From Pseudomonas sp. Seg1 (GTDB taxonomy: Bacteria > Pseudomonadota > Gammaproteobacteria > Pseudomonadales > Pseudomonadaceae): a stretch of 64,000 bases of DNA. Below are positions 7,062 through 16,755 of this stretch, piece after piece (positions within the stretch are counted from its first letter, which is position 1; each line of letters opens with the position of its first letter). The stretch covers positions 2,234,001 to 2,298,000 of the forward strand of contig NZ_AP021903.1 in NCBI RefSeq assembly GCF_018326005.1, read 5' to 3'. The notes beneath the pieces are model-generated. The model worked only from the letters and a program-made list of their open reading frames with translations. It was not told the origin of the DNA and made no database searches. A program made the translations under genes and the position numbers.

Positions 7062-10000
7062 ATGATCCGCGTCGTTCAGATTGGCGGGTTGTGGCTGAGC
7101 CTCGTGGTCTCGAGCTGGGCCAATGAAATGCCAAAGGTGCTGGAGGTCCTGACCCGCGCCAGCGTGGAACCGGTCGAGGTTCGCCTGGACGAACAGGATC
7201 GGCAATGGCTGCGTCAGCATCCGGTGCTGCACATGGGCATTTCCGGGCCGGATTACCCACCGTTCGAGATCACTCGTAATCAGCATGAGCTGGAAGGGCT
7301 CACGGCCGATTACGCCGACCTGCTGGCGCAACTGCTCGGAACCGATATTGAAGTGCGGCGCTATGCCAACCGGGATTTGGCGATGGCAGCACTCAAGCGC
7401 GGCGACCTCGAACTGTTGGGCACGTCCAACAGTTTCGAGACCGCCGATCCTGCGTTCGTTCTGTCCCGCGCCTACGCTGAAGATCAGCCGATGCTGGTGA
7501 CCCGGCTCGACGAAACGATGCCCGAAGATCTCGCGGGCAAGCGCGTCGCCATGGTCGAAGATTATCTGCCACTGGCGATCGTGCAGGCGTTCTACCCCGA
7601 AGCGAGTGTGCAGCGTTATCCCTCGGCGATGGACGCTCTCGGCGCCGTGGCATTCGGCGCCGATGAGGTGTATCTGGGCGACTTCATCAGTGCCAACTAT
7701 TTGATCAACACCAATTATCGCAACGACCTGCATCTGGCCGGGCCGGCAGGGCTTGATGCCAACCCGTTCGGCTTTGCGTTGTTGCGCAGCGAGGTGCGCC
7801 TCAAGCGTATCGTCGACAAGGCATTGGCGAGCATTCCGATGGAGCATCGACAACGCATAGAACAGCGCTGGAGCGCCGGACCTGCCGAAATGGCGGGACA
7901 GGCAAGGGTGCAACTGAGTGCCGCCGAACAGCATTGGCTGGCGCAACATCCGGTGGTGCGCGTGGGCGGCATCGAAGACTTCGCGCCGCTGACTTTTTTC
8001 GATGCCGATGGCCGATTCAACGGGCTGTCGGCGCAACTGCTGAGCCTGATCAGTCAACGCAGCGGACTGAATTTCGACATCGTGCGTGGCGTCTCGCTGG
8101 ATCGCCAGATCACGCAGTTGCAGGCCGGTGAACTGGATGTGCTGCCCGTGGTGACACCCAGCAGTGAACGGGAAAGCGAACTGCAATTCACCCGCGCTTA
8201 TCTGAACAACCCGTTCGTGCTGGTCAGTGCAGTCACGGTGCAGAGCCCGCGCACGCTTGACGATCTGGTGGGCAAACGTCTGGCCATTTATCGCGGTCAT
8301 CCGTTGCGCGAATACCTGCAGGGGCGCGTACCGCGCATACGTTTTGTCGAAGTCGCAAGCCCCGCCGAAGGCATGGCGCAGGTTGCCAAAGGACAGGTCG
8401 ATGCCACCGTAAGCTCATTGCTGGTGGCGCGATATCTGATCGCCCGTCACTACCGCGAACGTCTGCGCATCACCAGCACCGTCGGCGATCAACCGGCACG
8501 TATTGCACTGGCCACTGCGCCGCAGGCGGCAGTGCTGCACTCGATCCTGAATAAAGCCCTGCTGAGTATCGCTCCGCAACAGATGGACGAATTGGTTGAA
8601 CGCTGGAGCCATGATGTGGTGGTCGATGACAGCTATTGGTTGCGTCATCGCCGCGAGATCCTCCTCGGATTTTTTGGTGCGGCGGGCTTGCTGGTACTGG
8701 CACTGGGCTGGATCGGATTTCAGCGCTGGCAGATCCGTCAGCGTCAGCAGTGGTTGCAGCAATTGCAGCAAGCCAAGGAAGCGGCAGATGACGCCAACCG
8801 GGCCAAGACCACGTTTCTGGCGACCATGAGCCATGAAATCCGTACACCGATGAATGCGTTGATCGGCATGCTCGAACTGGCCTTGAAACGGGCCGATGAA
8901 GGCGTGACCGATCGCCTGGCAATTCAAGTGGCCTCCAACGCCGGACAACAACTGCTGGCATTGATCGGCGACATTCTGGATATCGCCCGTATTGAAACCG
9001 GGCATCTGTCTCTGGCCCCTGAGCGGGTCAACCTGCGTGAACTGGTGATGTCGGTCTGCCGGGTGTTCGAGGGGCTGGCGCGGCAAAAGCGCTTGCTGTG
9101 GCATATCGAACTCGATGGGCGCAGCGACGTCGATGTGTTGATTGACCCGACACGCTTCAAACAAGTGCTGTCGAACCTGCTGAGCAATGCCATCAAGTTC
9201 ACTGAACAGGGCGAGGTGAGTCTGCGGCTTGCGCTGACGGTTACGTCCACCGAGTACGTGGCGGTGAAGGTGCTCATCGAGGACAGCGGGATCGGCATCA
9301 GCGCGCAGGATCGGCAGCGGTTGTTCAGTCCGTTCGTGCAAGCGAGTCATACCGCGCAACCGCTGCGTAGCGGCGCCGGGTTGGGCCTGGTAATCAGCCG
9401 CAGTCTCTGCGAAATGATGGGCGGTGCGTTGCGCCTGGACAGCGAGCAGGGTTACGGCACGCAAGTTGAAGTCAGCCTCGAACTGCCGCTGCTGGCCACA
9501 CTCGCGCAAGCTCCAGCGCACGTTGCAACACGGGTCGCTGCTGCATGCTCACTGAACGTTCTGGTGGTCGACGATCATCCGGTGAACCGTTTGTTGTTGT
9601 GCTGGCAGTTGAGTGAGCTTGGCCATCGCACGGTTGATACCGAGGACGGCCACGCCGGGCTGGAGCGTTGGCGGGCACAGCCGTTCGATGTGGTGATCAC
9701 CGATTGCAACATGCCCCGGCGCAACGGCTACGAACTGGCTATGGCCATTCGTGAGGAGGAAGCGGCGAGCGGGCAGGCGCCTTGTCTGATTCTCGGCTTT
9801 ACCGCCAACGCACAGGTCGAGGAGAAGGTGCGTTGCCTCGATGCCGGCATGGACGAATGCCTGTTCAAACCGATTCGCTTGCACGATTTGCAGCAGGCGT
9901 TGAATGGCGCCAGCCATGGCGAAATAGCGGTCGAGCCGATCGAGGAAGATCACCTGACAGAAATTGATCTGAGTACGCTGGAACAGATGGCCGGCAGCGA

Positions 10001-10280
10001 TCGCTCGCTGATCGAGCGCTTGCGAGAGGAAGTGCTGAGTAGTCTGCACCGCGACCTGCTGCGACTGGACGATCTGCTCCATGAGCGTGACCGCGAAGGG
10101 CTGCGCGAACTGGCCCACCATATCAAGGGTGGCGCGCAGATGGTCGGGGCGGCGCGGGTGGTATCGGCCTGCGCTGATCTGGAGCAGGCCTGCCGCGAGG
10201 CCGAAGCCGTGGCCATGGGGCTGGCGATTGATACGCTGCGCGCGGCCATGCATGGCCTCGCGCAACGCCTTCAGGTCTGA
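7062..10280 (+). CDS. BvgS-type unorthodox hybrid sensor histidine kinase
   Basis: A 1072-residue membrane kinase. In order: a short signal/anchor (about 1-20), two periplasmic solute-binding (SBP_bac_3, Venus-flytrap) domains at about 55-270 and 290-515, one transmembrane helix near 530-552, HisKA with [10 protein letters not shown] (His about 591), and HATPase_c with [16 protein letters not shown] and GAGLGL. These are followed by a receiver with Asp about 881 in [11 protein letters not shown] and a C-terminal Hpt domain with AHHIKGG (His about 1019). All four phosphorelay residues appear intact. No PAS domain lies between the membrane helix and HisKA, as in EvgS relatives that sense through the flytraps. 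It follows the regulator gene by 10 bases and is surely co-transcribed. It ends 4 bases from the convergent aldo/keto reductase stop. The ligand is not predictable. Confidence 0.93.
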   Translation: MIRVVQIGGLWLSLVVSSWANEMPKVLEVLTRASVEPVEVRLDEQDRQWLRQHPVLHMGISGPDYPPFEITRNQHELEGLTADYADLLAQLLGTDIEVRRYANRDLAMAALKRGDLELLGTSNSFETADPAFVLSRAYAEDQPMLVTRLDETMPEDLAGKRVAMVEDYLPLAIVQAFYPEASVQRYPSAMDALGAVAFGADEVYLGDFISANYLINTNYRNDLHLAGPAGLDANPFGFALLRSEVRLKRIVDKALASIPMEHRQRIEQRWSAGPAEMAGQARVQLSAAEQHWLAQHPVVRVGGIEDFAPLTFFDADGRFNGLSAQLLSLISQRSGLNFDIVRGVSLDRQITQLQAGELDVLPVVTPSSERESELQFTRAYLNNPFVLVSAVTVQSPRTLDDLVGKRLAIYRGHPLREYLQGRVPRIRFVEVASPAEGMAQVAKGQVDATVSSLLVARYLIARHYRERLRITSTVGDQPARIALATAPQAAVLHSILNKALLSIAPQQMDELVERWSHDVVVDDSYWLRHRREILLGFFGAAGLLVLALGWIGFQRWQIRQRQQWLQQLQQAKEAADDANRAKTTFLATMSHEIRTPMNALIGMLELALKRADEGVTDRLAIQVASNAGQQLLALIGDILDIARIETGHLSLAPERVNLRELVMSVCRVFEGLARQKRLLWHIELDGRSDVDVLIDPTRFKQVLSNLLSNAIKFTEQGEVSLRLALTVTSTEYVAVKVLIEDSGIGISAQDRQRLFSPFVQASHTAQPLRSGAGLGLVISRSLCEMMGGALRLDSEQGYGTQVEVSLELPLLATLAQAPAHVATRVAAACSLNVLVVDDHPVNRLLLCWQLSELGHRTVDTEDGHAGLERWRAQPFDVVITDCNMPRRNGYELAMAIREEEAASGQAPCLILGFTANAQVEEKVRCLDAGMDECLFKPIRLHDLQQALNGASHGEIAVEPIEEDHLTEIDLSTLEQMAGSDRSLIERLREEVLSSLHRDLLRLDDLLHERDREGLRELAHHIKGGAQMVGAARVVSACADLEQACREAEAVAMGLAIDTLRAAMHGLAQRLQV

Positions 10281-10284
10281 GCCG

Positions 10285-11088
10285 TCAATCCCAGAGGGGC
10301 GCAATGCCTTTCGGGCTGGTCAGGCGATGGCCGCGATCGAGCGTGGCGATTTGCGCCATGTCGGCTTCGCTCAGCGTCAGTGCCGTGGCGCCAAGGTTGC
10401 TTTGCAGGTTGGCGCGCCGGGTCGACGATGGAATCACCGCGTAACCCGATTGCATGGCCCAGGCGAGCGTGACTTGCGCCGGGGTGGCATGCAGGCGTTC
10501 AGCGATCTGCAGGATCAGTGGGTCCTTGAGCACTTCGCCGTATGCGAGGGTCATGTACGAGGTGATGTGGATGCCCTGGCTCTTGGCGAATTCGACCACT
10601 TTGCGGTTTTGCAGGTACGGGTGCAGTTCGATCTGGTTGGTCGCGATGTGGTCGGCACCGACGGCAGCAATCGCCTGTTTCATCAGGTCGATGGTGAAAT
10701 TGGAAATGCCGATCTGCCGGGTCAGGCCCAGACGCTTGGCCTCCAGCAGCGCGCTCATGAATTCTTCGACAGGCACCTGATCGTCCGGCGATGGCCAGTG
10801 GATCAGGGTCAGGTCGAGGTAATCGGTCTGCAATTTTTGCAGGCTCTCCTTGAGGCTCTCGATCAAGCGATCCCCGGCAAAATTGGCGACCCAGATCTTG
10901 CTGGTGATGAACAGTTCTTCGCGAGGGATACCGCTGACGGCGATGGCCTGGCCGACATCGGCTTCGTTTTCGTAGATCTGTGCGGTGTCGATGACCCGGT
11001 AGCCGAGCTCAAGGGCGGTGCTCACCGAATCGATGACCACCTGGCCTTGCAAGCGAAACGTACCAAGACCGAAAGCGGGAACAGACAT
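10285..11088 (-). CDS. dkgB: Aldo/keto reductase, DkgB-like
   Basis: NADPH-dependent aldo/keto reductase of 267 residues, the same length as E. coli DkgB (2,5-diketo-D-gluconate/methylglyoxal reductase). The catalytic tetrad is visible: Asp in VIDTAQIY, Tyr in the same segment, Lys in FITSKIW and His in LTLIHWP. Cofactor-binding elements include GISNF and the C-terminal VIPSSTRR. The start at 11088 ([15 protein letters not shown]) gives the family-standard N-terminus; upstream in-frame codons lie in a low-quality extension. It is a single gene, convergent with the hybrid kinase. Physiological substrates are probably short aldehydes or ketones; the exact one is not fixed by sequence. Confidence 0.88.
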   Translation of the reverse strand: MSVPAFGLGTFRLQGQVVIDSVSTALELGYRVIDTAQIYENEADVGQAIAVSGIPREELFITSKIWVANFAGDRLIESLKESLQKLQTDYLDLTLIHWPSPDDQVPVEEFMSALLEAKRLGLTRQIGISNFTIDLMKQAIAAVGADHIATNQIELHPYLQNRKVVEFAKSQGIHITSYMTLAYGEVLKDPLILQIAERLHATPAQVTLAWAMQSGYAVIPSSTRRANLQSNLGATALTLSEADMAQIATLDRGHRLTSPKGIAPLWD

Positions 11089-11459
11089 GAAGGACTCCAG
11101 GGTTGCAGTGGGAATGGGCAGGAGTATCCGCGTCTGTTTCCGTGAGAAAAACCGTCGGGGGGGCAAAGCACCTTTGACCTCAGGTCATGAATCTTTTCCG
11201 GGATCCGTGCTGTCCGGGCTGGCCTCATCGCTGGCAAGCCAGTTCCCACAGGGTTCTCGGGTGTTCGCAAAAACCGAGTTCACTGGAGATCCCTGTGGGA
11301 GTCGGGCTTGCCCGCGATGGCGGCGCCTCGGTTTTGAGTCTGCCCGCGAACGCACTGTTCTTCAGATAGAACGCTGAGATCGGTTTTTGCCGTCTAGTGC
11401 ATTAATGGTCATGGATTTAAGCTCAATCCATTGCGTCACTCACTGATTTGGAGCCCACC
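11089..11459. other. Intergenic region with REP doublet and inverted repeat
   Basis: The divergent gap between dkgB and the pirin gene holds no supported gene. It contains a REP doublet (about 11216-11325) and, close to the pirin start, the inverted repeat TGGATT/AATCCA (11412-11430, seven-base centre), which could be an operator for the pirin gene. Confidence 0.5.
11216..11325. repeat. REP doublet
   Basis: Inverted REP copies at about 11222-11253 (CATCGCTGGCAAGCCAGTTC) and 11293-11322 (GTGGGAGTCGGGCTTGCCC). Both arms have diverged from the common core. Confidence 0.8.
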
Positions 11460-12326
11460 ATGAAAAACATCATCGGTATCTACACCAGCCCTCGCGGCCA
11501 TTGGGTCGGCGATGGGTTTCCGGTACGCACACTGTTTTCCTACGACAACCTGGGCCAACACATCAGCCCGTTTCTGCTGCTCGATCACGCCGGGCCTGCC
11601 GAATTCACGCCAACCAGCGAGCGGCGCGGCGTGGGGCAGCATCCACACCGTGGTTTTGAAACCGTGACGATTGTTTATGACGGTGAAGTGCAGCACCGCG
11701 ACTCCACCGGCAGCGGCGGCACCATTGGCCCTGGCGATGTGCAATGGATGACCGCCGCTTCCGGAATCCTCCATGAGGAATTCCATTCGGATAACTTCGC
11801 CCGGACTGGCGGCAAGCTGGAAATGGTTCAACTATGGGTCAATCTGCCGGCCAAGGACAAAATGGCTGCGCCGGGTTATCAGACAATCCTCGATGGTGAC
11901 ATTCCGAGCATTGCACTGAAGGACAACGCCGGCAGCCTGCGCTTGATCGCTGGTGAGTTCGATGGCCATAAAGGCCCATCGCGGACCTTTACGCCAATCG
12001 ATGTGTGGGATCTGCGGCTGAACGCCGGCAAGTTGCTGACGCTGGATCTGCACGAGGGGCGTAATACTGCACTGGTGGTGCTCAAGGGTTCGGTGCAGAT
12101 CAATGGACAGGAATCAGCGGAGCAAGGGCAACTGGCGTTGTTCGAACGCGATGGCCGGCAACTCACACTCCAGGCGAGTCAGGATGCGGTGGTGCTGTTG
12201 CTCAGTGGCGAGCCGATCGACGAGCCGATTGTCGGTCACGGGCCGTTCGTGATGAACACCGAGCAGGAAATCCATCAGGCCTTCGCCGACTTCCAGTCCG
12301 GGCGCTTTGGCCGGATGCACGGCTGA
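11460..12326 (+). CDS. Pirin family protein
   Basis: Bicupin protein of the pirin family, 288 residues. The N-terminal cupin carries the family signature around GVGQHPHRGFETVTIV, with metal-binding histidines in HPHRGFE and a further His/Glu pair in GILHEEFHS. A second cupin follows from about residue 170. Bacterial pirins bind Fe and have been reported as quercetin 2,3-dioxygenases or as protein partners of metabolic enzymes; which applies here cannot be told. The ATG at 11460 is preferred to an in-frame TTG 12 bases upstream because the GGAG at 11450-11453 serves it. It appears monocistronic, with a REP doublet after it. Confidence 0.88.
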   Translation: MKNIIGIYTSPRGHWVGDGFPVRTLFSYDNLGQHISPFLLLDHAGPAEFTPTSERRGVGQHPHRGFETVTIVYDGEVQHRDSTGSGGTIGPGDVQWMTAASGILHEEFHSDNFARTGGKLEMVQLWVNLPAKDKMAAPGYQTILDGDIPSIALKDNAGSLRLIAGEFDGHKGPSRTFTPIDVWDLRLNAGKLLTLDLHEGRNTALVVLKGSVQINGQESAEQGQLALFERDGRQLTLQASQDAVVLLLSGEPIDEPIVGHGPFVMNTEQEIHQAFADFQSGRFGRMHG

Positions 12327-12345
12327 TCCCGCCATTACACTCACC

Positions 12346-12440
12346 CTGTGGGAGCGAGCCTGCTCGCGAAGGCGTCATGTCAGTCAATGCACCTTTGACT
12401 GATCCACCGCTTTCGCGAGCAGGCTCGCTCCCACACTTCG
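12346..12440. repeat. REP doublet
   Basis: Inverted copies of the GTGGGAGCGAGCCTGCTCGCG core at about 12348-12370 and 12411-12434, separated by a 40-base spacer, between the pirin and MscS genes. Confidence 0.9.
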
Positions 12441-12545
12441 TTTTGTGGTGTTTTTGCGCGGGTGTTCATCCTCTGAAATCAATTGCTCCTACACTGTCCC
12501 AATCTGTGCGATCTTCTCGCGATTGGCCCTCGTCGGAGTTGTTTG

Positions 12546-13988
12546 ATGCTGTCTCTGCTGACTGAACACCCGTTGTTTTGCGCATTGATCCTGATCCTCC
12601 TCGATCTCGGTCTGTGGCGCCTGATCAGCTCCCATGGCAGTGAATGGAAACTGCTGGTGCGGGTGCTGATTTTCACTTTGTTCAGCATCCTGCTGTTCAA
12701 CGAAGGCCTCAACCCGATGGAACCTGCGCCATGGGCCGACAACGTGCCGTTGCACCTGGCGGCGACCGGGTTGCAGATCGGCTGGTGGCTGTTCGGCGCA
12801 CGCACCCTGACGGTGTTGATCGGCGCGGTGATGATGCAGCGGGTCGGGCACACCGGGCGGCTATTGCAGGACTTGCTCGGCGCGGTGATTTTCCTCATTG
12901 CGATTATCGCGGCACTCGCCTATGTGCTGGATCTGCCGGTCAAAGGCGTGCTGGCGACGTCCGGCGCACTGGCGATCATCGTCGGCCTGGCCTTGCAAAG
13001 CACTTTGAGCGACGTGTTTTCCGGGATCGTCCTCAACACCACCAAGCCTTATCAACTGGATGACTGGATTTCCATCGACGGCACCGAAGGCCGGGTCACC
13101 GATATCGATTGGCGCGCCACACGCCTGCAAACCAGTCAGGGCAGCATGGCGGTGATTCCCAACTCGCTGGCGGCCAAGGCCAAGATCATCAACTTCAGCC
13201 GGCCGAGCAACATGTTCGGCGTCGCGGTCAGCGTGCAGGTCAGCCCGCATGCGCGGCCCAACTCGGTGATCGATGCACTGGAGCGGGCGATGCAGGGCTG
13301 TCGGCAGTTGCTCGACACACCTGCGCCGAGCGTCGCACTGAAAAGCTCCGGCAGCAGTGGCGCGGAATACGAAATCAGTGGTTTCGTCGCCTCGATGGGC
13401 GAGAAACGGGTGGTGCGCAATCAGCTGTTCGATCTGGCGTATCGGCACTTGCAGGCATCCGGGGTCAATCTGCTGTCGACTGATGAAAGCAGTGCACCGA
13501 CCAATCTTTCGCGGCCTCGGGCGTTGCTCGACAGCTCGCCGATTTTTTCCACATTGCGTCAGGAAGAAAAAGAAACCTTCAGCCAGAACATGACCCTGCA
13601 AAGCTTCCGGGCTGGCGAGACTATCCTTGAGGCGGGGGAGGTCAGCGATCACTTGTTCATTATCGAATCGGGTGTGGTCACAGTGACGTTGACCCGCCAT
13701 GGGACGCCGTTCGAGTCCGGACGCATGGGCCCCGGCGAGGTCATCGGTGAGGCGGGGATTCTTTCCGATTCCTCGGTGCCGGCGAAGTTTGCCGCGAAGA
13801 CCTTCTGCGCCCTGTACCGCATCGAGAAGACTTACCTCAAGCCGTGCCTCGACGCCCGTCACGACATCAGCGACGCTATGAAAACCCTGCTCGATTACCG
13901 TCTGCACAAGGCGCAATCGCTGACCGAGGAAGCGCCGGTGGTGGTGCCGAAAAAAGGCTTCCTGCAATGGCTGCGCAATCGCGCCTGA
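12546..13988 (+). CDS. MscS-family mechanosensitive channel with C-terminal cyclic-nucleotide-binding-like domain
   Basis: A 480-residue inner-membrane protein. The first ~160 residues contain about five hydrophobic helices. The last is an MscS pore-lining helix (TSGALAIIVGLALQSTL followed by SDVFSGIVL), and the beta domain with PYQLDDWISIDGTEGRV and the alpha/beta domain follow. Residues ~340-460 form a cNMP-binding-type beta roll (FRAGETILEAGEVSDHLFII, then GPGEVIGEAGILSD). The architecture is that of the MscS-cNMP (bCNG) group, which in tested members gates poorly by tension and responds to cyclic nucleotide. Here the segment after GEAGILSD reads SSVPAKFAAKT, lacking the arginine that normally holds the cyclic phosphate, so nucleotide binding is doubtful. 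The start at 12546 has GGAG upstream. Confidence 0.9.
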   Translation: MLSLLTEHPLFCALILILLDLGLWRLISSHGSEWKLLVRVLIFTLFSILLFNEGLNPMEPAPWADNVPLHLAATGLQIGWWLFGARTLTVLIGAVMMQRVGHTGRLLQDLLGAVIFLIAIIAALAYVLDLPVKGVLATSGALAIIVGLALQSTLSDVFSGIVLNTTKPYQLDDWISIDGTEGRVTDIDWRATRLQTSQGSMAVIPNSLAAKAKIINFSRPSNMFGVAVSVQVSPHARPNSVIDALERAMQGCRQLLDTPAPSVALKSSGSSGAEYEISGFVASMGEKRVVRNQLFDLAYRHLQASGVNLLSTDESSAPTNLSRPRALLDSSPIFSTLRQEEKETFSQNMTLQSFRAGETILEAGEVSDHLFIIESGVVTVTLTRHGTPFESGRMGPGEVIGEAGILSDSSVPAKFAAKTFCALYRIEKTYLKPCLDARHDISDAMKTLLDYRLHKAQSLTEEAPVVVPKKGFLQWLRNRA

Positions 13989-13991
13989 GCC

Positions 13992-14573
13992 TTACGCGTA
14001 GCCGGCGAGTTTCTGCTCCAGGTGCAGGCGCACTTGCGGCCATTCGTCGTCGATGATGCTGAACCGGACCGAGTTGCGCTTGCGCCCGTCCGGCATGATC
14101 CGTTCGTGGCGGACGATGCCTTCCTGCTGCGCGCCGAGGCGCAGGATCGCTTGGCGTGATTTCTGGTTGTTCTCGTCGGTGGTGAATTGCACACGCACAC
14201 ATTCGAGCTCTTCGAAGGCGTGGCGCAGCATCAGGTATTTGGCTTCGGTGTTGACGAAGGACTTCTGCCAGCTCGCCGAGATCCAGCTGCTGCCGATTTC
14301 CAGTTTGCGATTGAGCGGGTCGATCTTCCAGAAGCGCGTTGAGCCGATCACTTCGCCGCTGTCCTTCAAGGTGATGGCAAACGGCAGCACCGTACCGGCA
14401 TCCCGCCCGTCGAGGGCTTTTTTCAGGTAGCTGTCGACGGTGCTCGCTGACGGCACAACGGTCACGGTGAGATCCCACAGCTCGCCGTCAGCGGCAGCGC
14501 GGACCAGCGCATCGGCGTCCGAGTATTGAAGTGGGCGCAGGACAATGCGCTGGCCTTGCAGTGTGGTGTGCAT
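13992..14573 (-). CDS. GNAT family N-acetyltransferase (RimJ/RimL type)
   Basis: A 193-residue acetyltransferase of the RimJ/RimL-like GNAT group. It shows the N-terminal GQRIVLRPLQYSDADAL motif, a central strand with GEVIGSTRFW, and the acetyl-CoA pocket region ending in KYLMLRHAFEELECVRVQ, then NQKSRQAILRLGAQQEG. Proteins of this group acetylate ribosomal protein N-termini, amino acids or small amines; the substrate is not known here. It ends 3 bases after the stop of the convergent MscS-like gene, and starts about 125 bases from the divergent exonuclease III gene. Confidence 0.85.
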   Translation of the reverse strand: MHTTLQGQRIVLRPLQYSDADALVRAAADGELWDLTVTVVPSASTVDSYLKKALDGRDAGTVLPFAITLKDSGEVIGSTRFWKIDPLNRKLEIGSSWISASWQKSFVNTEAKYLMLRHAFEELECVRVQFTTDENNQKSRQAILRLGAQQEGIVRHERIMPDGRKRNSVRFSIIDDEWPQVRLHLEQKLAGYA

Positions 14574-14699
14574 GGAGTACGGCTCTCGAAAGTTCGGGCA
14601 GACGAGCGCTTATTACGCCTTAGCGGCGACATCCGATGCAACCCGCACAGTGCTCGCAAGGTCACAATTTTCACATGCCAGGGGCAGGAGCCTCAGTCG

Positions 14700-15494
14700 A
14701 TGAAAAACCTGCGAATCGCCACGTTCAACGTCAATGGCTTGCGCGCACGGCTGCCGAATCTGCTGGAATGGCTCAAGCGCGAGCAACCGGACATCGTCTG
14801 TCTGCAAGAGCTTAAATCGCTGGACAGCGCCTTTCCCGCTGGCGAGCTGGAAGCCGCCGGTTATGGTGCGATCTGGCACGGGCAGGCCTCATGGAATGGC
14901 GTGGCCATTCTCGCCCGTGACGCGCAACCGCTAGAGAGCCGACGCGGCTTGCCGGGCGATCCCGATGACAAGCACAGCCGTTACCTGGAAGCGGCGGTGC
15001 ATGGCGTATTGGTCGGTTGCCTGTACCTGCCCAACGGAAACCCGCAACCGGGACCGAAATTCGATTACAAACTGGCGTGGTTCGAGCGGTTGATCAGCTA
15101 CGCAAAAGACCTGCAAAGCAGCGATCACCCCGTGGTGCTGGCCGGTGACTACAATGTCGTGCCCACCGACATGGACATCTACAACACCCGCTCATGGCTC
15201 AAGGATGCGTTGCTGCAGCCCGAAAGCCGCGAGTGTTATCAACGATTGCTGGACCAGGGCTGGACCGATTCGCTGCGGCATCTGTATCCCGAAGATCGCC
15301 TCTACACCTTCTGGGATTACTTCCGCCAACACTGGCAAAGCAATTCCGGTTTGCGCATTGACCATCTGCTGCTTAATCCAGCACTCAGTCCGTACTTGCA
15401 CGAGGCCGGCGTAGACGCCTGGGTGCGCAACGAAGCGCACGCGAGCGATCATGCGCCGACGTGGATTCGTATCGGTTCAAGGAAAAAACGCTAG
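14700..15494 (+). CDS. xthA: Exodeoxyribonuclease III family nuclease
   Basis: Mg2+-dependent AP endonuclease/3'-5' exonuclease of the ExoIII family, 264 residues, acting in base-excision repair. Active-site motifs run in the expected order: ATFNVNGLRAR, LQELKS with the metal-binding Glu, the GDYNVVPTDMD segment, RIDHLLLN and the C-terminal SDHAPTW with the catalytic His. The ATG at 14700 places MKNLRIATFNVNG at the N-terminus as in homologues; AGGGGCAGGAGCC lies just upstream. Pseudomonas carry more than one ExoIII paralogue, so the symbol denotes family rather than proven orthology. Confidence 0.9.
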   Translation: MKNLRIATFNVNGLRARLPNLLEWLKREQPDIVCLQELKSLDSAFPAGELEAAGYGAIWHGQASWNGVAILARDAQPLESRRGLPGDPDDKHSRYLEAAVHGVLVGCLYLPNGNPQPGPKFDYKLAWFERLISYAKDLQSSDHPVVLAGDYNVVPTDMDIYNTRSWLKDALLQPESRECYQRLLDQGWTDSLRHLYPEDRLYTFWDYFRQHWQSNSGLRIDHLLLNPALSPYLHEAGVDAWVRNEAHASDHAPTWIRIGSRKKR

Positions 15495-15594
15495 AAGCGA
15501 TTGGTGAAATCAATTGTCGAGAACAGCGCCTGATCCCGTATACATGGCGACCACCAACGCAGTGATCTGCGGCCCCATGCCTAAGGACCGAGCA

Positions 15595-16422
15595 ATGAGT
15601 GAGCCACGACTGACGAATTCGAAGCTGTACCTGCAACGCCTGGGGTTCGACGCACCGCCAGCGCCGACCCTGGAAACCTTACGCCAGTTACAATTGCGCC
15701 ATACCGGTGCCTTCCCCTTTGAAAATCTGTCGACCATCAGCGGCGCGCCAGTGCCGATCGATCTCGCCTCGATCGAGCAGAAAGTCCTGCACGATGGCCG
15801 TGGCGGTTACTGCTACGAGCTGAACAAGCTGTTTTTTACCTTGCTGCGGGAATTGGGCTTCGACGCTCGGGCGATCAGCGGCCGCGTGGTCATGAATCAA
15901 CCCGAAGGCACCTGGACGGCACGGACTCACCGCTTGAGCCTGGTAACCCTCGACGGTGTGCGCTACATCACCGACGTCGGCTTCGGCGGCATGGTGCCGA
16001 CCGCGCCGCTGGTCCTCGACGCCGAAGACGAGCAGGCCACCCCGCACGAACCCTATCGCATCGAAAAACAACCCGATGGCTACATGCTGCGCGCCAACGT
16101 TGCAGGTGAGTGGCGCTCGATGTACCTGTTCGATCTGCAACGCCAGGAAGACATCGATTACACCATCGGCAACTGGTACGTCTCGACGCACCCAGATTCG
16201 CCATTCGCTCAGCGGCTGATGGTTGCGCGTACCGGCGATGGCTGGCGCAAGACATTGAACAACGGCAGCTTTGCCCTCCATCGCATGGGGGCAAGCAGTG
16301 AGCGGCGTGAAGTAACGGACGTCGATGAACTGATTGCATTGCTGGAGCAGGAATTCGATCTTCGCTTGCCCGAGCAGCCGCATGTACGCGGCGCTTTGGC
16401 GCGGATGATCGTGCCGGCCTGA
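15595..16422 (+). CDS. nat: Arylamine N-acetyltransferase
   Basis: Acetyl-CoA-dependent arylamine/arylhydrazine N-acetyltransferase, 275 residues, the usual size for bacterial NATs. The catalytic triad is visible: Cys73 in RGGYCYELN, His in RTHRLSLV and Asp in YITDVGFGG. The conserved early motif PFENLS is also present. The start at 15595 is backed by AAGGA a few bases upstream and by the family N-terminus. Role in the cell is probably detoxification or processing of aromatic amines. It is followed after 3 bases by the convergent ribbon-helix-helix gene. Confidence 0.92.
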   Translation: MSEPRLTNSKLYLQRLGFDAPPAPTLETLRQLQLRHTGAFPFENLSTISGAPVPIDLASIEQKVLHDGRGGYCYELNKLFFTLLRELGFDARAISGRVVMNQPEGTWTARTHRLSLVTLDGVRYITDVGFGGMVPTAPLVLDAEDEQATPHEPYRIEKQPDGYMLRANVAGEWRSMYLFDLQRQEDIDYTIGNWYVSTHPDSPFAQRLMVARTGDGWRKTLNNGSFALHRMGASSERREVTDVDELIALLEQEFDLRLPEQPHVRGALARMIVPA

Positions 16423-16425
16423 GGC

Positions 16426-16755
16426 CTAGGGCTTTGTATCCGCTTCCAGTACTCGACGAATTTCCCCGGCGGCCGCTGACAGCTTTTTCTCAAGACTCTT
16501 GAGGTCGCCGGCAGTGATGCCTTGCTTGAGCTGCCCAGGCTGAGATGAATCGGCCTGTTCCGGTTTCCTTGCGCCATCCAGCAAGGCATGGCGTAGGGTG
16601 TTATTGATCACCGTCTGATAACCAAAACCCTCGTTTTGCGCCGCGATGCGTGCGGCATCGATAACGGCATCGTCGAGCATGATGGTGATGCGGGTTTTAC
16701 CCTTGGTAGCCACTGCGCCACGTTTGCTCTGTGAGAAGTCGAATTCGTCTTTCAT
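16426..16755 (-). CDS. Solitary BrnA-like ribbon-helix-helix protein
   Basis: A 109-residue protein with the ribbon-helix-helix pattern of BrnA-type antitoxins: strand KTRITIMLD, first helix DAVIDAARIAAQNEGF, and GYQTVINNTLRHAL at about residues 20-60. A lysine/alanine-rich tail (LKSLEKKLSAAAGEIRRVL) follows. BrnA antitoxins normally follow a brnT toxin gene and repress their shared promoter. Here the ~200 bases upstream (16780-16980) hold no brnT-like frame on the same strand, so the gene appears solitary. The start at 16755 is preferred to 16764 because AGGGA sits 9 bases before it. The tail is longer than in typical BrnA. It may be a plain DNA-binding repressor or the residue of a lost toxin-antitoxin pair. 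Confidence 0.65.
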   Translation of the reverse strand: MKDEFDFSQSKRGAVATKGKTRITIMLDDAVIDAARIAAQNEGFGYQTVINNTLRHALLDGARKPEQADSSQPGQLKQGITAGDLKSLEKKLSAAAGEIRRVLEADTKP

